Part shown: positions 7,991-15,094 of the stretch, piece after piece
Position numbering within the stretch: position 1 is the first letter of the stretch
Layout of the letters: each line of letters opens with the position of its first letter
Source of the DNA: Bacteroidales bacterium UBA1195
Lineage (GTDB): Bacteria; Bacteroidota; Bacteroidia; Bacteroidales; WCHB1-69
Direction of reading: 5' to 3'
Assembly (NCBI GenBank): GCA_002309855.1
Contig: DBYD01000020.1
Coordinates: 9,270-24,363, forward strand
Length of the DNA: 15,094 nucleotides
Program-made: the position numbers and the translations under genes
The notes under the pieces: model-generated
The model's database searches: none
Told to the model about the DNA's origin: nothing
Seen by the model: only the letters and a program-made list of their open reading frames with translations

Positions 7991-8899
7991 ATGAGCATTA
8001 CGAAATTGGACCAAATGGTCGAGTTAGTGAAATCAAAACCGAGAAAACGTCTGGTCGCCGCCTACGCGAACGACGCGCACACCATTGAAGCCGTATACAA
8101 TGCGGTAAGCGAGGGGATTGTGGATGCAACGCTGGTAGGTGACGAGGATACCATCAAAAAGGTCTGCAAGGAGCACAACTTTGATGTGACAAAATTCGAG
8201 ATTGTGCAGGAGGCCGACGAGAACAAGGCCGGCGGAAAGGCGGTTGCCCTCATCAACGAAGGCAAGGGCGATGTGCTGATGAAGGGGCTGCTGAGCACCG
8301 ACAAGTACATGCGCGCCATCCTCAACAAGGAGAAAGGTCTGATGCCCGGACCCAAGGCTGTGCTGTCGCATGTGACCATCATTGAGACCCCGAAATATGA
8401 CAAGCTGATCATCTGCGGGGACGTGGCCGTGATTCCGGCTCCGGATCTGAACCAGAAGATTGCCATCACCAACAACATGATCAACACCGCACATGCGTTG
8501 GGCATCGAAACACCGAAAGTGGCCATACTGGCCGCCACCGAGCAGATGCTTCCCGGCATGCAGGCCTGCGTGGATGCCGCCATCATCGCAAAGAAAGGCG
8601 ACAGGGGTGAATTCAAGAACGCCTGTGTGGACGGTCCTTTGGCCTTGGATGTGGCTTTGGACAAGGAGAGTGCCGGTATCAAGAAGCTGAAGGGCGAAGT
8701 TGCCGGACAAGCCGACTGCCTCGTGTTCCCGAACATCGAGTCCGGAAATGTCTTCTACAAGAGCAACACCAAGCTGGCCGGTGCCGAACTGGCGGCAATG
8801 GTCTGCGGCGCACGGGTCCCCTGCGTGCTGACCTCCCGCGGCGACACCGCCAAGACAAAGAGCTATTCCATCGCCTTGGCCGCACTGATGGCAAAATAG
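7991..8899 (+). CDS. ptb: Phosphate butyryltransferase (Pta/Ptb family)
   Basis: Ptb converts butyryl-CoA and phosphate to butyryl-phosphate and CoA, normally followed by butyrate kinase to make ATP and butyrate. The 302-residue product has the length of Ptb rather than of two-domain Pta. It carries DVLMKGLLST (94-103), VDGPLALDVALD (213-224), CLVFPNIESGN (243-253) and TSRGDTAKTK (281-290), all typical of the Ptb branch of the phosphate acyltransferases. The enzyme could also accept acetyl-, propionyl- or branched-chain acyl-CoA. It is the last gene of the plus-strand unit, 24 AT-rich bases after the PAP2 gene, and is followed at once by a terminator. No butyrate kinase gene is next to it, which is unusual for this pathway. 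Confidence 0.87.
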   Translation: MSITKLDQMVELVKSKPRKRLVAAYANDAHTIEAVYNAVSEGIVDATLVGDEDTIKKVCKEHNFDVTKFEIVQEADENKAGGKAVALINEGKGDVLMKGLLSTDKYMRAILNKEKGLMPGPKAVLSHVTIIETPKYDKLIICGDVAVIPAPDLNQKIAITNNMINTAHALGIETPKVAILAATEQMLPGMQACVDAAIIAKKGDRGEFKNACVDGPLALDVALDKESAGIKKLKGEVAGQADCLVFPNIESGNVFYKSNTKLAGAELAAMVCGARVPCVLTSRGDTAKTKSYSIALAALMAK

Positions 8900-8915
8900 A
8901 CAGAATAGCCCCCAC

Positions 8916-8946
8916 AAAAAAGGCGGATTTTCATCCGCCTTTTTTT
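8916..8946. terminator. Bidirectional rho-independent terminator between convergent genes
   Basis: A perfect 7-bp GC-rich stem (GGCGGAT at 8922-8928, ATCCGCC at 8933-8939) with a TTTC loop is extended by six A on the left and seven T on the right. Either strand therefore reads as hairpin plus U-tract. It lies 16 bases after the ptb stop and 3 bases from the stop of the convergent large gene, so it should end both transcripts. Confidence 0.92.
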
Positions 8947-8949
8947 ATT

Positions 8950-11900
8950 TTATTCCGCCTTTACAAACTTCAATACCTGCACGCCGTTTTTGGAGCGGTA
9001 GCGGACAAAGTAGGTGCCGCTGCTGTAGCGGCTGGTGTTGATACGCATCTCCGCATCTTCCATGGTGCAGTGCCGCATCACCCGCCCGATGGCATCCGTG
9101 ATGATGATTTCGCCACCCAGATCAGAGGCATCCTCATTGCGCAGCATTATATAATCCTGCGCCGGATTGGGCTGCAATGTGAGCGTGGTGCGCTTCGGTT
9201 CCTTGACTTGAATTGGAGTATAACGATTCAATTTGCATCCGGTCGCTTCATGCTGCATAAAAGCAAGCGTATCATCCTTGTGCAGACAAAGCATGAGTGG
9301 AAGATAAGGTTTATATAGTTCCAAATCCATAATATACCCTAATCCGTATGACGGACCGATGCCCTCAATAAAGCAGAAAGGTATTTTATATTCTATGCAT
9401 ATCCCTCCTTCAATATTATAAAATTTGGAATTCATATTCCACTTTGAAGTGATATAGTGAAAAATAATGTGTTTTATTTCATTGATATACAATACCGTAT
9501 CTACTGCTATAGGTACGCCTTGCTCCTCATAATAATAAAAAGGGAAATTTTCAGATGGAATGCGAATCAAAGGAATCCGGAAGGTATCGCCTTGCTGCAA
9601 CGACATGTCGCACAGCACTACTTCCGTGTCCAATTCCGGATAGTAGCGGTATAGCCGTCCTAAAACAGTATCTTCACGCAGCAGAATGTCCCTTTCAAAC
9701 TTAAATGTGCTGTCCTGATGAAGGTTTACCTCGTATTTATAACGTTTCCCATTGAAAACATGTTCCTTTTCGTTGAATGTGTATATGTTTGTGGTACATG
9801 GTGCAATATCTATCGGTTCCTCTTTTGGGGCAAAACAGCCCCAGCACTTTAATATGAGAATGCTGTATTCCGTCCTATTTTTCCCAAAGAAGGATTGAAA
9901 TGAGGTCTTATGTGGCACACTGTCCTGCAGACTGTCCTGGTCAGTGAGGGACATCAGCAGCTTGTGGCCGGTGGTGTCAATGTCCGTGCTGTCAGTGGTT
10001 GTGCTGTCCCGCCGCCACATGCAGTCCAGCTCGTATGGCCAGGCGGGGTGCTGGTCGTTGTACAGATACGCCTCCCCATAATGGTTGTCCAGCACAGACT
10101 TGGCCACTGCACCGGCATAGTCGTCCCTGCCGGCCACATTCTCCAGCACGGCCACCGCGTTCCCGTCCAGGTTCGCCCATCCGCAACCGAGGGAGTCAGC
10201 AGGCTTGCGGACTGCGTACAGTTGCAGCAGGCTGTTGTACTCACCAGCATCCAACGACGCATACTCATCCGGTATGGAGAGCGCAAGCTGATTGAAAGTG
10301 ACCGGATCATTCACGTAGGCATCCTCCAAAAGGGCATAGGCGGCACGGGGGCTGCGGCTGTTCCCCAGCCACTGCACATACGCCTGCCTGTCAAAAACAG
10401 TGTCGGAAATGATGTGCAGCACCGCCTCCGCGCAGATGTCCGACAGCTGCTGCCGCCGCCACTGCATCGAGGCGAAGGCATTGCGCTGAGCCTGCCCGAC
10501 AAGGGTGCCGGAGGTCATACCACTTCCCGGATACATCCCCTCATAGCCCTCCTGGCTCTCCACATACGCCTGCCTCAATTCCATGAAACGCTGTCCCAAA
10601 TCCGGGAGGGAGACCCCGGTATAGACCCCTGAAAGCGGGTTGTCGGGGGAAATGCCGTAGGCCCCATCGCAGTCATCCGAGAATGTCTGCAGGACCGTCA
10701 CATTCCCGACATCCCCGTATATCCTGTCCGGACGGTGGTTCGTGCCGTTGCCGTTGTAGTAGTACACCATCTTTTGCGTGTTGAGCTTCCGGATATCCGC
10801 CGTGGAGTTCATGAACAGGTTCCCCGCAGCGTGCCCGCTGGCACCCTGCGCCAACGCCAGCGAGGACTCCTCCATGATGTGCAGGCTGCTGCCGTTGTTC
10901 CGGAACTCGTTGCAGCAGGCCGTCAGGCCGCAGGAGGCGGTGTCGGAGCTGAGGTCGGCATTGCAGCCGGAGACAAGCACACCAGCGCACAGCTGGTGGA
11001 AGCTGTTGTTGCGGATGCTCCACGCCTCCGCACCGGAGGAGCGCACCAGCACACCCGCCGTGCCCGGCAGGTTGCCGCTGAAAAAATCGTTGTCACGTAC
11101 CACTGCTCCGCCGCTCTGCTCAAGCAGCAGGCCGTATGCGTTGCCGACAGTCTGCGGGATAGGGTTCGATATCTGGAAGCTGTTGCCAACGCATACCATA
11201 TACATTGTTGCCAGCGCATGGATGCCCACAAGGTTGTTCTGGAAAGCCGTGTGACGGACTGCGGTGAATCTCTCCACATTGTTCTCCATCATGATGGCGG
11301 TGCGGAAATTCGAGAAGATGCTCTCCACATAATTCCCCGGAGTGGTCTCATAACGGTCAACCACCATGCCGGAGCGATATGCGCTTATGCCGATTCCGAA
11401 TGTGTTTGCCGCTCCGCCATGCCTGCCGTCGGAGAACTGGCAGCCAAGGAACAGGGGGTCGCGCACACCCTCAAGCCGCACATGGGCATTAAACTCCGTG
11501 CCGGGGAAGCGGATGCTGTCATCCAACGAGAACCCGCACTCGCGGAAGCAGGACTTGGAGAGCACCTCCATCTCATACACGGACTGTTGCCGTTCATAGG
11601 GGGCGAAGAAGACCGCCCTGATGTTGTCCCTGAACATCGTGCGGACGGCACGCACGATGCCGCCGCCCAAATCGCTAAATTCATATACGGCATTGTTCCA
11701 TGGGGCATTGAAAAACATTTTCTCCCCAATGGACAGCGCACACTCCGCATGTGACACCACGCAGTCCTCCAGCCGGACGGAACCCTGGTATTGTCCCGTC
11801 CGGGGCGAGTTAGGGTTGCCTTCAACGACGATGCCTGCCCACATGCCGTCCCCATCACCGGTGAGGGTGGCGCCTTCCGCTACCAGCCTGCCGCCGGGAA

Positions 11901-14082
11901 GCACACGGATGTGCGACTTGATTCCGAAGCGGCTGCGGTTCTTCAGCACAAGCGTGCCGCCATCCTCCACCACAATGCGGGCGTGGCGGCTCAGACGGAG
12001 GTTCGCGTAACGGGAGGCCTCAAAAGTGCAGCCCGCGCCAACATGCACCTCCGCGCTGTCACCTACAACAAAAGTGCTTCCACTATCTAATAGCACACTG
12101 CTTTTGCTTTCCAGAATTAGCAGGCTTTGCAGCCCCATGCGAAACACCGAGCCGGGCAGACAGCGCAGACGGCTCACCGGCGCGAACTCACCGCTCACGC
12201 TGTCGCGGAAGGGCTGCTCCGGCGTGCGGTTTTGTGTTAATGTGATTCTGTGGCCGCGTGTGAGGTTGGCCTCCTCGCGCAGCATCACACGACCGGTCCA
12301 TATTGCATCGTTGGTGATGTCGTAGTCATCCCAGCGGACGCGAACCAGAAAGTCCCCGTTCGGCAGCGGCTCCATTGTGATGCCCAGGCCGCTCAGCCAT
12401 GTGTGGCGCACGTTGCGCGGGCTGTTCCGGTTGGAGACGTAGTCGGATGAGCTGTCCTCACGAAGGCAGTTATAATAGACCTTTGCGTTGCAGGTGCTGG
12501 GGTTGGTGCCCATGTTGACATGGGAATAGCAGGAGAAGGCATCCGCATTGTCACCAAGGTTGACAAGGCCGTCAAGCGTGTTCTGCCCGACCACCTTACG
12601 CCATAAGGGATATTCATGCCAAAGTCTTAGCGTGTCATCCCCCGCATCAGGATTGAACTGGTCCTCCAGATCAGAATAGCCGTTGAAGGGGTTCTCAGTG
12701 CTCTGCACATGATAATAATAGTGTGGTTTATAGTTGACACATTCAAGATTGTAGGCATGACTGGAATCCAACTTCACCAATGTGTAGTCGTGGTAGCCTT
12801 CCGCCGGTATCTGGCGCAGGTTGTCACGCTCGTCACTAAACCACACCTCATTATAGCTCCCAGTGAGCAGGTCCCTTCCTATCTGGTAATAGGCGTAGAT
12901 GCCGCTTGCCCCCACAGGGCGACAGGCATGTTCATTACTGTACTGCAGGAAATCCAGCTTGCCGTTTTGTCCGACATTGTGGTTCTCCAACCAGATGTAC
13001 TGGTTGGAGCAGGTGTTGCTGTCGGTGTATGGCAGCCGGATGCGTACCGCATCCCCGTAAGGAACGAAATCACGCAATCGGAAAGTACGGTTCCCGTCCG
13101 CACGGGAGATATCGGAAACTACATGGGAACTGTTTGTGCTGTCGCGGGCGGTGATGTAGTCCGGCGCGTCCGGATGTTTCCAGTGCATCCGCCAGCGCTC
13201 ATACCCGTTGCATCCAACAAGGCTGGAATTGGCACAACCCATCAACCCATAACCTCCCTGAGTGCTGAGAAAAGGCATCTTGGAGTCATCCCCTCTAAAG
13301 CGATGATTCCCGCCGGAGGTGTGGAATTCATTCCCGCCGAAAAGTTTGTGGGAGATCTCATGACAGACGATACTGGTAGGATTCTTGCCAAGATTCGCAC
13401 CTCCTACACCTTGAATAGTACCATTGCCAGATAAATGATAAAGTGTATCACCAATTATAATGTTACCTAAATCAACTCTTCCGCTTATACCTTGGCCACC
13501 GGACAATCCCCCATATATCTGTGTAATATTACGTATATAAACTTGAATATAAGGAATTTTTTCAGGATTTGAAAAACCGTAATACCAACCCAAATCATGG
13601 CCATACAGAGTTTGCAACCCGCCATGGGTATTAGTATAGTGTAAAGCCGCATTAATGATATTTTCATATTTAAAAGACAAGTTCAAAGTGTCTGTCACAC
13701 GGCTTTCCTTGATATTCACCACCATGAAATCTCCCGTCAGTTGCAAAGAGTCAAAAGAGGACTCCCCATATACCCGTGTCATACATCCGGTAAGACGGTC
13801 GGGAATATACACCGTATTCATAAAAGAGGTATCCAAAAGGTAGGATGGTATGGCCTCGTTGTTAATACCCTCATTGATAGCATTCTTCCATACAATTGTG
13901 TCATTGCGACATGGATTTGTATCCGGTAGCACATCATAAATAATATTGATGAAAAGGTTCAAAGTGCGGATTTTGGCATTCGGCTTCAATCCTTTTCCGT
14001 CCCAACTGTGATAAACTGTCCTTGGTGTCTGCGCCTGTAAACAAAGCGGCAGGAAGCAAAGTAAATAAAGAAGTTTTTTCAT
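8950..14082 (-). CDS. Giant T9SS-secreted M6-like metalloprotease with beta-helix
   Basis: The 1710-residue product starts with a signal peptide (residues 1-18, ending LCLQAQ). Residues 241-254 read HEISHKLFGGNEFH, a zinc-metallopeptidase HExxH motif. GGYGLMG follows with Met281 as a possible Met-turn, then GYERWRMHW (293-301), resembling the end of the catalytic domain in M6-like peptidases. Residues about 650-745 are short polar beta-strand repeats, and about 745-1120 read as right-handed parallel beta-helix coils (CVVSH, TMFRDN, NDFFSG, NNSFHQ). Residues about 1160-1345 look helical, 1355-1395 are a Ser/Thr/Asp linker, 1435-1625 form an unnamed beta-rich module, and 1633-1710 are a T9SS type A sorting domain (LQPNPAQDY to KFVKAE). 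The protein should be exported and attached to or released from the surface. The target is unknown. The protease call rests on motifs only. Base composition varies sharply along the gene. Confidence 0.82.
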   Translation of the reverse strand: MKKLLYLLCFLPLCLQAQTPRTVYHSWDGKGLKPNAKIRTLNLFINIIYDVLPDTNPCRNDTIVWKNAINEGINNEAIPSYLLDTSFMNTVYIPDRLTGCMTRVYGESSFDSLQLTGDFMVVNIKESRVTDTLNLSFKYENIINAALHYTNTHGGLQTLYGHDLGWYYGFSNPEKIPYIQVYIRNITQIYGGLSGGQGISGRVDLGNIIIGDTLYHLSGNGTIQGVGGANLGKNPTSIVCHEISHKLFGGNEFHTSGGNHRFRGDDSKMPFLSTQGGYGLMGCANSSLVGCNGYERWRMHWKHPDAPDYITARDSTNSSHVVSDISRADGNRTFRLRDFVPYGDAVRIRLPYTDSNTCSNQYIWLENHNVGQNGKLDFLQYSNEHACRPVGASGIYAYYQIGRDLLTGSYNEVWFSDERDNLRQIPAEGYHDYTLVKLDSSHAYNLECVNYKPHYYYHVQSTENPFNGYSDLEDQFNPDAGDDTLRLWHEYPLWRKVVGQNTLDGLVNLGDNADAFSCYSHVNMGTNPSTCNAKVYYNCLREDSSSDYVSNRNSPRNVRHTWLSGLGITMEPLPNGDFLVRVRWDDYDITNDAIWTGRVMLREEANLTRGHRITLTQNRTPEQPFRDSVSGEFAPVSRLRCLPGSVFRMGLQSLLILESKSSVLLDSGSTFVVGDSAEVHVGAGCTFEASRYANLRLSRHARIVVEDGGTLVLKNRSRFGIKSHIRVLPGGRLVAEGATLTGDGDGMWAGIVVEGNPNSPRTGQYQGSVRLEDCVVSHAECALSIGEKMFFNAPWNNAVYEFSDLGGGIVRAVRTMFRDNIRAVFFAPYERQQSVYEMEVLSKSCFRECGFSLDDSIRFPGTEFNAHVRLEGVRDPLFLGCQFSDGRHGGAANTFGIGISAYRSGMVVDRYETTPGNYVESIFSNFRTAIMMENNVERFTAVRHTAFQNNLVGIHALATMYMVCVGNSFQISNPIPQTVGNAYGLLLEQSGGAVVRDNDFFSGNLPGTAGVLVRSSGAEAWSIRNNSFHQLCAGVLVSGCNADLSSDTASCGLTACCNEFRNNGSSLHIMEESSLALAQGASGHAAGNLFMNSTADIRKLNTQKMVYYYNGNGTNHRPDRIYGDVGNVTVLQTFSDDCDGAYGISPDNPLSGVYTGVSLPDLGQRFMELRQAYVESQEGYEGMYPGSGMTSGTLVGQAQRNAFASMQWRRQQLSDICAEAVLHIISDTVFDRQAYVQWLGNSRSPRAAYALLEDAYVNDPVTFNQLALSIPDEYASLDAGEYNSLLQLYAVRKPADSLGCGWANLDGNAVAVLENVAGRDDYAGAVAKSVLDNHYGEAYLYNDQHPAWPYELDCMWRRDSTTTDSTDIDTTGHKLLMSLTDQDSLQDSVPHKTSFQSFFGKNRTEYSILILKCWGCFAPKEEPIDIAPCTTNIYTFNEKEHVFNGKRYKYEVNLHQDSTFKFERDILLREDTVLGRLYRYYPELDTEVVLCDMSLQQGDTFRIPLIRIPSENFPFYYYEEQGVPIAVDTVLYINEIKHIIFHYITSKWNMNSKFYNIEGGICIEYKIPFCFIEGIGPSYGLGYIMDLELYKPYLPLMLCLHKDDTLAFMQHEATGCKLNRYTPIQVKEPKRTTLTLQPNPAQDYIMLRNEDASDLGGEIIITDAIGRVMRHCTMEDAEMRINTSRYSSGTYFVRYRSKNGVQVLKFVKAE
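8953..9207 (-). repeat. Direct repeat copy 1: T9SS sorting-domain DNA
   Basis: The last 255 coding bases of the large gene are nearly the same as 14236-14490, with the same orientation and no gaps in the coding alignment. The 85 encoded residues differ at 8 positions. The stretch begins at VKEPKR and ends at FVKAE, just before the stop. Confidence 0.9.
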
Positions 14083-14138
14083 GTCTTGAACAATTAATAT
14101 ACGGCACTACAGCAAACAATCTATGGCTTGCCTGTTGG

Positions 14139-14163
14139 TTCCGGCGGTGCCACACAACCGGAA
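14139..14163 (-). other. Leader hairpin candidate upstream of the large gene
   Basis: TTCCGG (14139-14144) and CCGGAA (14158-14163) can pair around a 13-base loop. If transcription starts after the TATCTTTG box near 14180, this hairpin lies inside a leader of about 97 bases before the ATG at 14082. No T-run follows it on the minus strand, so it is not a simple terminator. It could also be chance. Confidence 0.35.
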
Positions 14164-14185
14164 ACGCAGGAGGAAAATGCCGCTG

Positions 14186-14193
14186 CAAAGATA
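14186..14193 (-). promoter_or_regulatory. Candidate -7 box (TATCTTTG) for the large secreted protein gene
   Basis: The minus strand reads TATCTTTGCAGCGG, an exact TAnnTTTG match, in the 150-base gap between the two paralogous genes. It implies a start near 14180 and a leader of about 97 bases. No clear TTG lies 19-21 bases upstream. The box suggests the large gene can be transcribed separately from its upstream neighbour. Confidence 0.5.
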
Positions 14194-14232
14194 GGAAAAA
14201 AAACGATAGGAAATGCAGGTTGTGAAAAAAAA

Positions 14233-15094
14233 TCACTCCGCCTTCACAAACTTCAGCGTCTGCACGCCGTTTTTGGAGCGGTAGCGCACAAAGTAGGTGC
14301 CGCTGCCGTAGCTGCCGGTGTTGATACGCATCTCCGTATTTTCCATGGTGCAGTGCCGCATCACCCGCCCGATGGCATCCGTGATGATGATCTCACCGCC
14401 CAAATCCGAGGCATCCTCATTGCGCAGCAGAATGTAATCCTGCGCAGGATTGGGCTGCAATGTGAGCGTGGCGCGCTTCGGTTCCTTGACAGCATTATAA
14501 AACCAACCAGGACCTCCCCCTTTTCTACACCCCCATGCTGAGCTGGTCATAAAATCCAATGTGTCATCCTTATAGACACAAAGCAAAAATGGAAGTTCAT
14601 CATATACGGTCGATACCCTACCTAATGGTCCACAAGTAGGACCTATTCCCTCGATGAAATAGAGTGTAAGATTATCATGCCACCAAGGTTCTGTAGCATA
14701 TATGCTATTACTTTTTATCAATTCAAACCGGATTATTTTCCTGTTGTCCAAATAATATACGGAATCCACTATCCAACGACGTCCCTTTCCATTATAATTC
14801 TCAATATCAGGGAGCCGGAAAGTGTCTCCCATCGTCAGCGACATATCACACCAGAGCGCTTCTATGGAATCGTTATATAGTCTGTATAACCTACCGTTAA
14901 CAGTGTCCTCTCCAATAACACTCCTGTATGCATGTCCATTATATGTAAAAGTATCAGAAGCGTATTTCAAATAATATGAATTAACATACAACCAATATGA
15001 CAATTTTCCATGGATTTTATTAGTTAGAATGGTATAATTAATGGTATCATCATCTAACAAACACGATTTTTGCTGTCTTTTGACAGCAGAAACA
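14233..15094 (-). CDS. T9SS-secreted protein, C-terminal part (5' part beyond window edge)
   Basis: The minus-strand frame is open from the right edge (15094) to the TGA at 14233, giving about 286 codons. A TTG at 15060 is not needed as a start, because the frame continues upstream without a stop. Residues near the end, VKEPKRATLTLQPNPAQDY to KFVKAE, are a T9SS type A sorting domain, 77 of 85 residues the same as in the downstream large gene. Before it lies a beta-rich module with GRLYRLYNDSIEALWCDMSL, GDTFRLP, FIEGIGPTCGPLG and CVYKDDTLDFM, each with a counterpart in the downstream gene but much less conserved. The two genes are therefore tandem paralogues, at least at their 3' ends. What the missing N-terminal part does, including whether it holds a protease, cannot be seen. 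The gap to the next gene is 150 bases. Confidence 0.85.
   Translation of the reverse strand, partial: VSAVKRQQKSCLLDDDTINYTILTNKIHGKLSYWLYVNSYYLKYASDTFTYNGHAYRSVIGEDTVNGRLYRLYNDSIEALWCDMSLTMGDTFRLPDIENYNGKGRRWIVDSVYYLDNRKIIRFELIKSNSIYATEPWWHDNLTLYFIEGIGPTCGPLGRVSTVYDELPFLLCVYKDDTLDFMTSSAWGCRKGGGPGWFYNAVKEPKRATLTLQPNPAQDYILLRNEDASDLGGEIIITDAIGRVMRHCTMENTEMRINTGSYGSGTYFVRYRSKNGVQTLKFVKAE
14236..14490 (-). repeat. Direct repeat copy 2: T9SS sorting-domain DNA
   Basis: This is the partner of 8953-9207 and encodes the sorting domain of the truncated upstream gene. Long exact runs are shared, for example around the GRVMRHCTME codons and the GGCTGCAATGTGAGCGTGG stretch. Similarity stops abruptly after the VKEPKR codons. 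The two copies start 5283 bases apart. Confidence 0.9.

Noticed and set aside
8033..8917. 294-codon minus-strand open frame
   Set aside because: It lies opposite ptb and has an unlikely His/Val/Gly-rich composition. The ptb frame is clearly the real gene.
10735..11754. 339-codon plus-strand open frame (with a similar one at 9910-10632)
   Set aside because: Both are antisense to the GC-rich beta-helix and helical parts of the large gene and read as its mirror; no start context or domain was seen.
14221..14240. Terminator for the truncated right-edge gene (GTGA-T8-CAC)
   Set aside because: The possible stem is only about four AT-containing pairs around a T-run, too weak to call.

Overview
The window looks like a chromosomal segment of an anaerobic member of the Bacteroidetes (probably Bacteroidales). 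Several things point that way. Two secreted proteins end in a type IX secretion (T9SS) type A sorting domain. Candidate promoters follow the TAnnTTTG pattern of that phylum, and Shine-Dalgarno sites are mostly absent. [FeFe]-hydrogenase maturation genes and a phosphate butyryltransferase suggest a fermentative, hydrogen-handling life. The genus cannot be decided from the sequence. No tRNA, rRNA, CRISPR array, insertion sequence or phage gene was seen, and no gap between genes exceeds about 170 bases.

Left part, minus strand (1-2666): a truncated hydG runs off the left edge. Just upstream of it is a small TM1266-type regulator of the iron-only hydrogenase system, preceded by a TACTTTTG promoter-like box. 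A lone, more AT-rich GT4-type glycosyltransferase lies further upstream on the same strand.

Middle part, plus strand (2838-8899): six tightly packed genes look like one transcription unit, behind a TATATTTG box at 2796. In order they are a secreted WG-repeat protein, a secreted C69 dipeptidase, purN, a DUF1343/NamZ-type exo-muramidase lipoprotein, a PAP2 membrane phosphatase and ptb. Spacings are -8, +10, -4, +1 and +24 bases. Four products act at or outside the envelope: two are hydrolases likely to attack peptides and peptidoglycan sugars, and one is a lipid phosphatase. The other two are cytoplasmic metabolic enzymes. A strong hairpin at 8916-8946, with A and T tracts on its two sides, ends this unit and the convergent gene that follows.

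Right part, minus strand (8950-15094): a 1710-residue secreted protein carries a metalloprotease-like N-terminus (HEISH plus a possible Met-turn), a long beta-strand/beta-helix region, a helical region, an unnamed beta-rich module and a T9SS sorting domain. Upstream of it is the 3' end of a second gene with the same last two modules. The sorting-domain DNA of the two genes forms a direct repeat of about 255 bp, 5.3 kb apart. This tandem pair is the most unusual part of the window.
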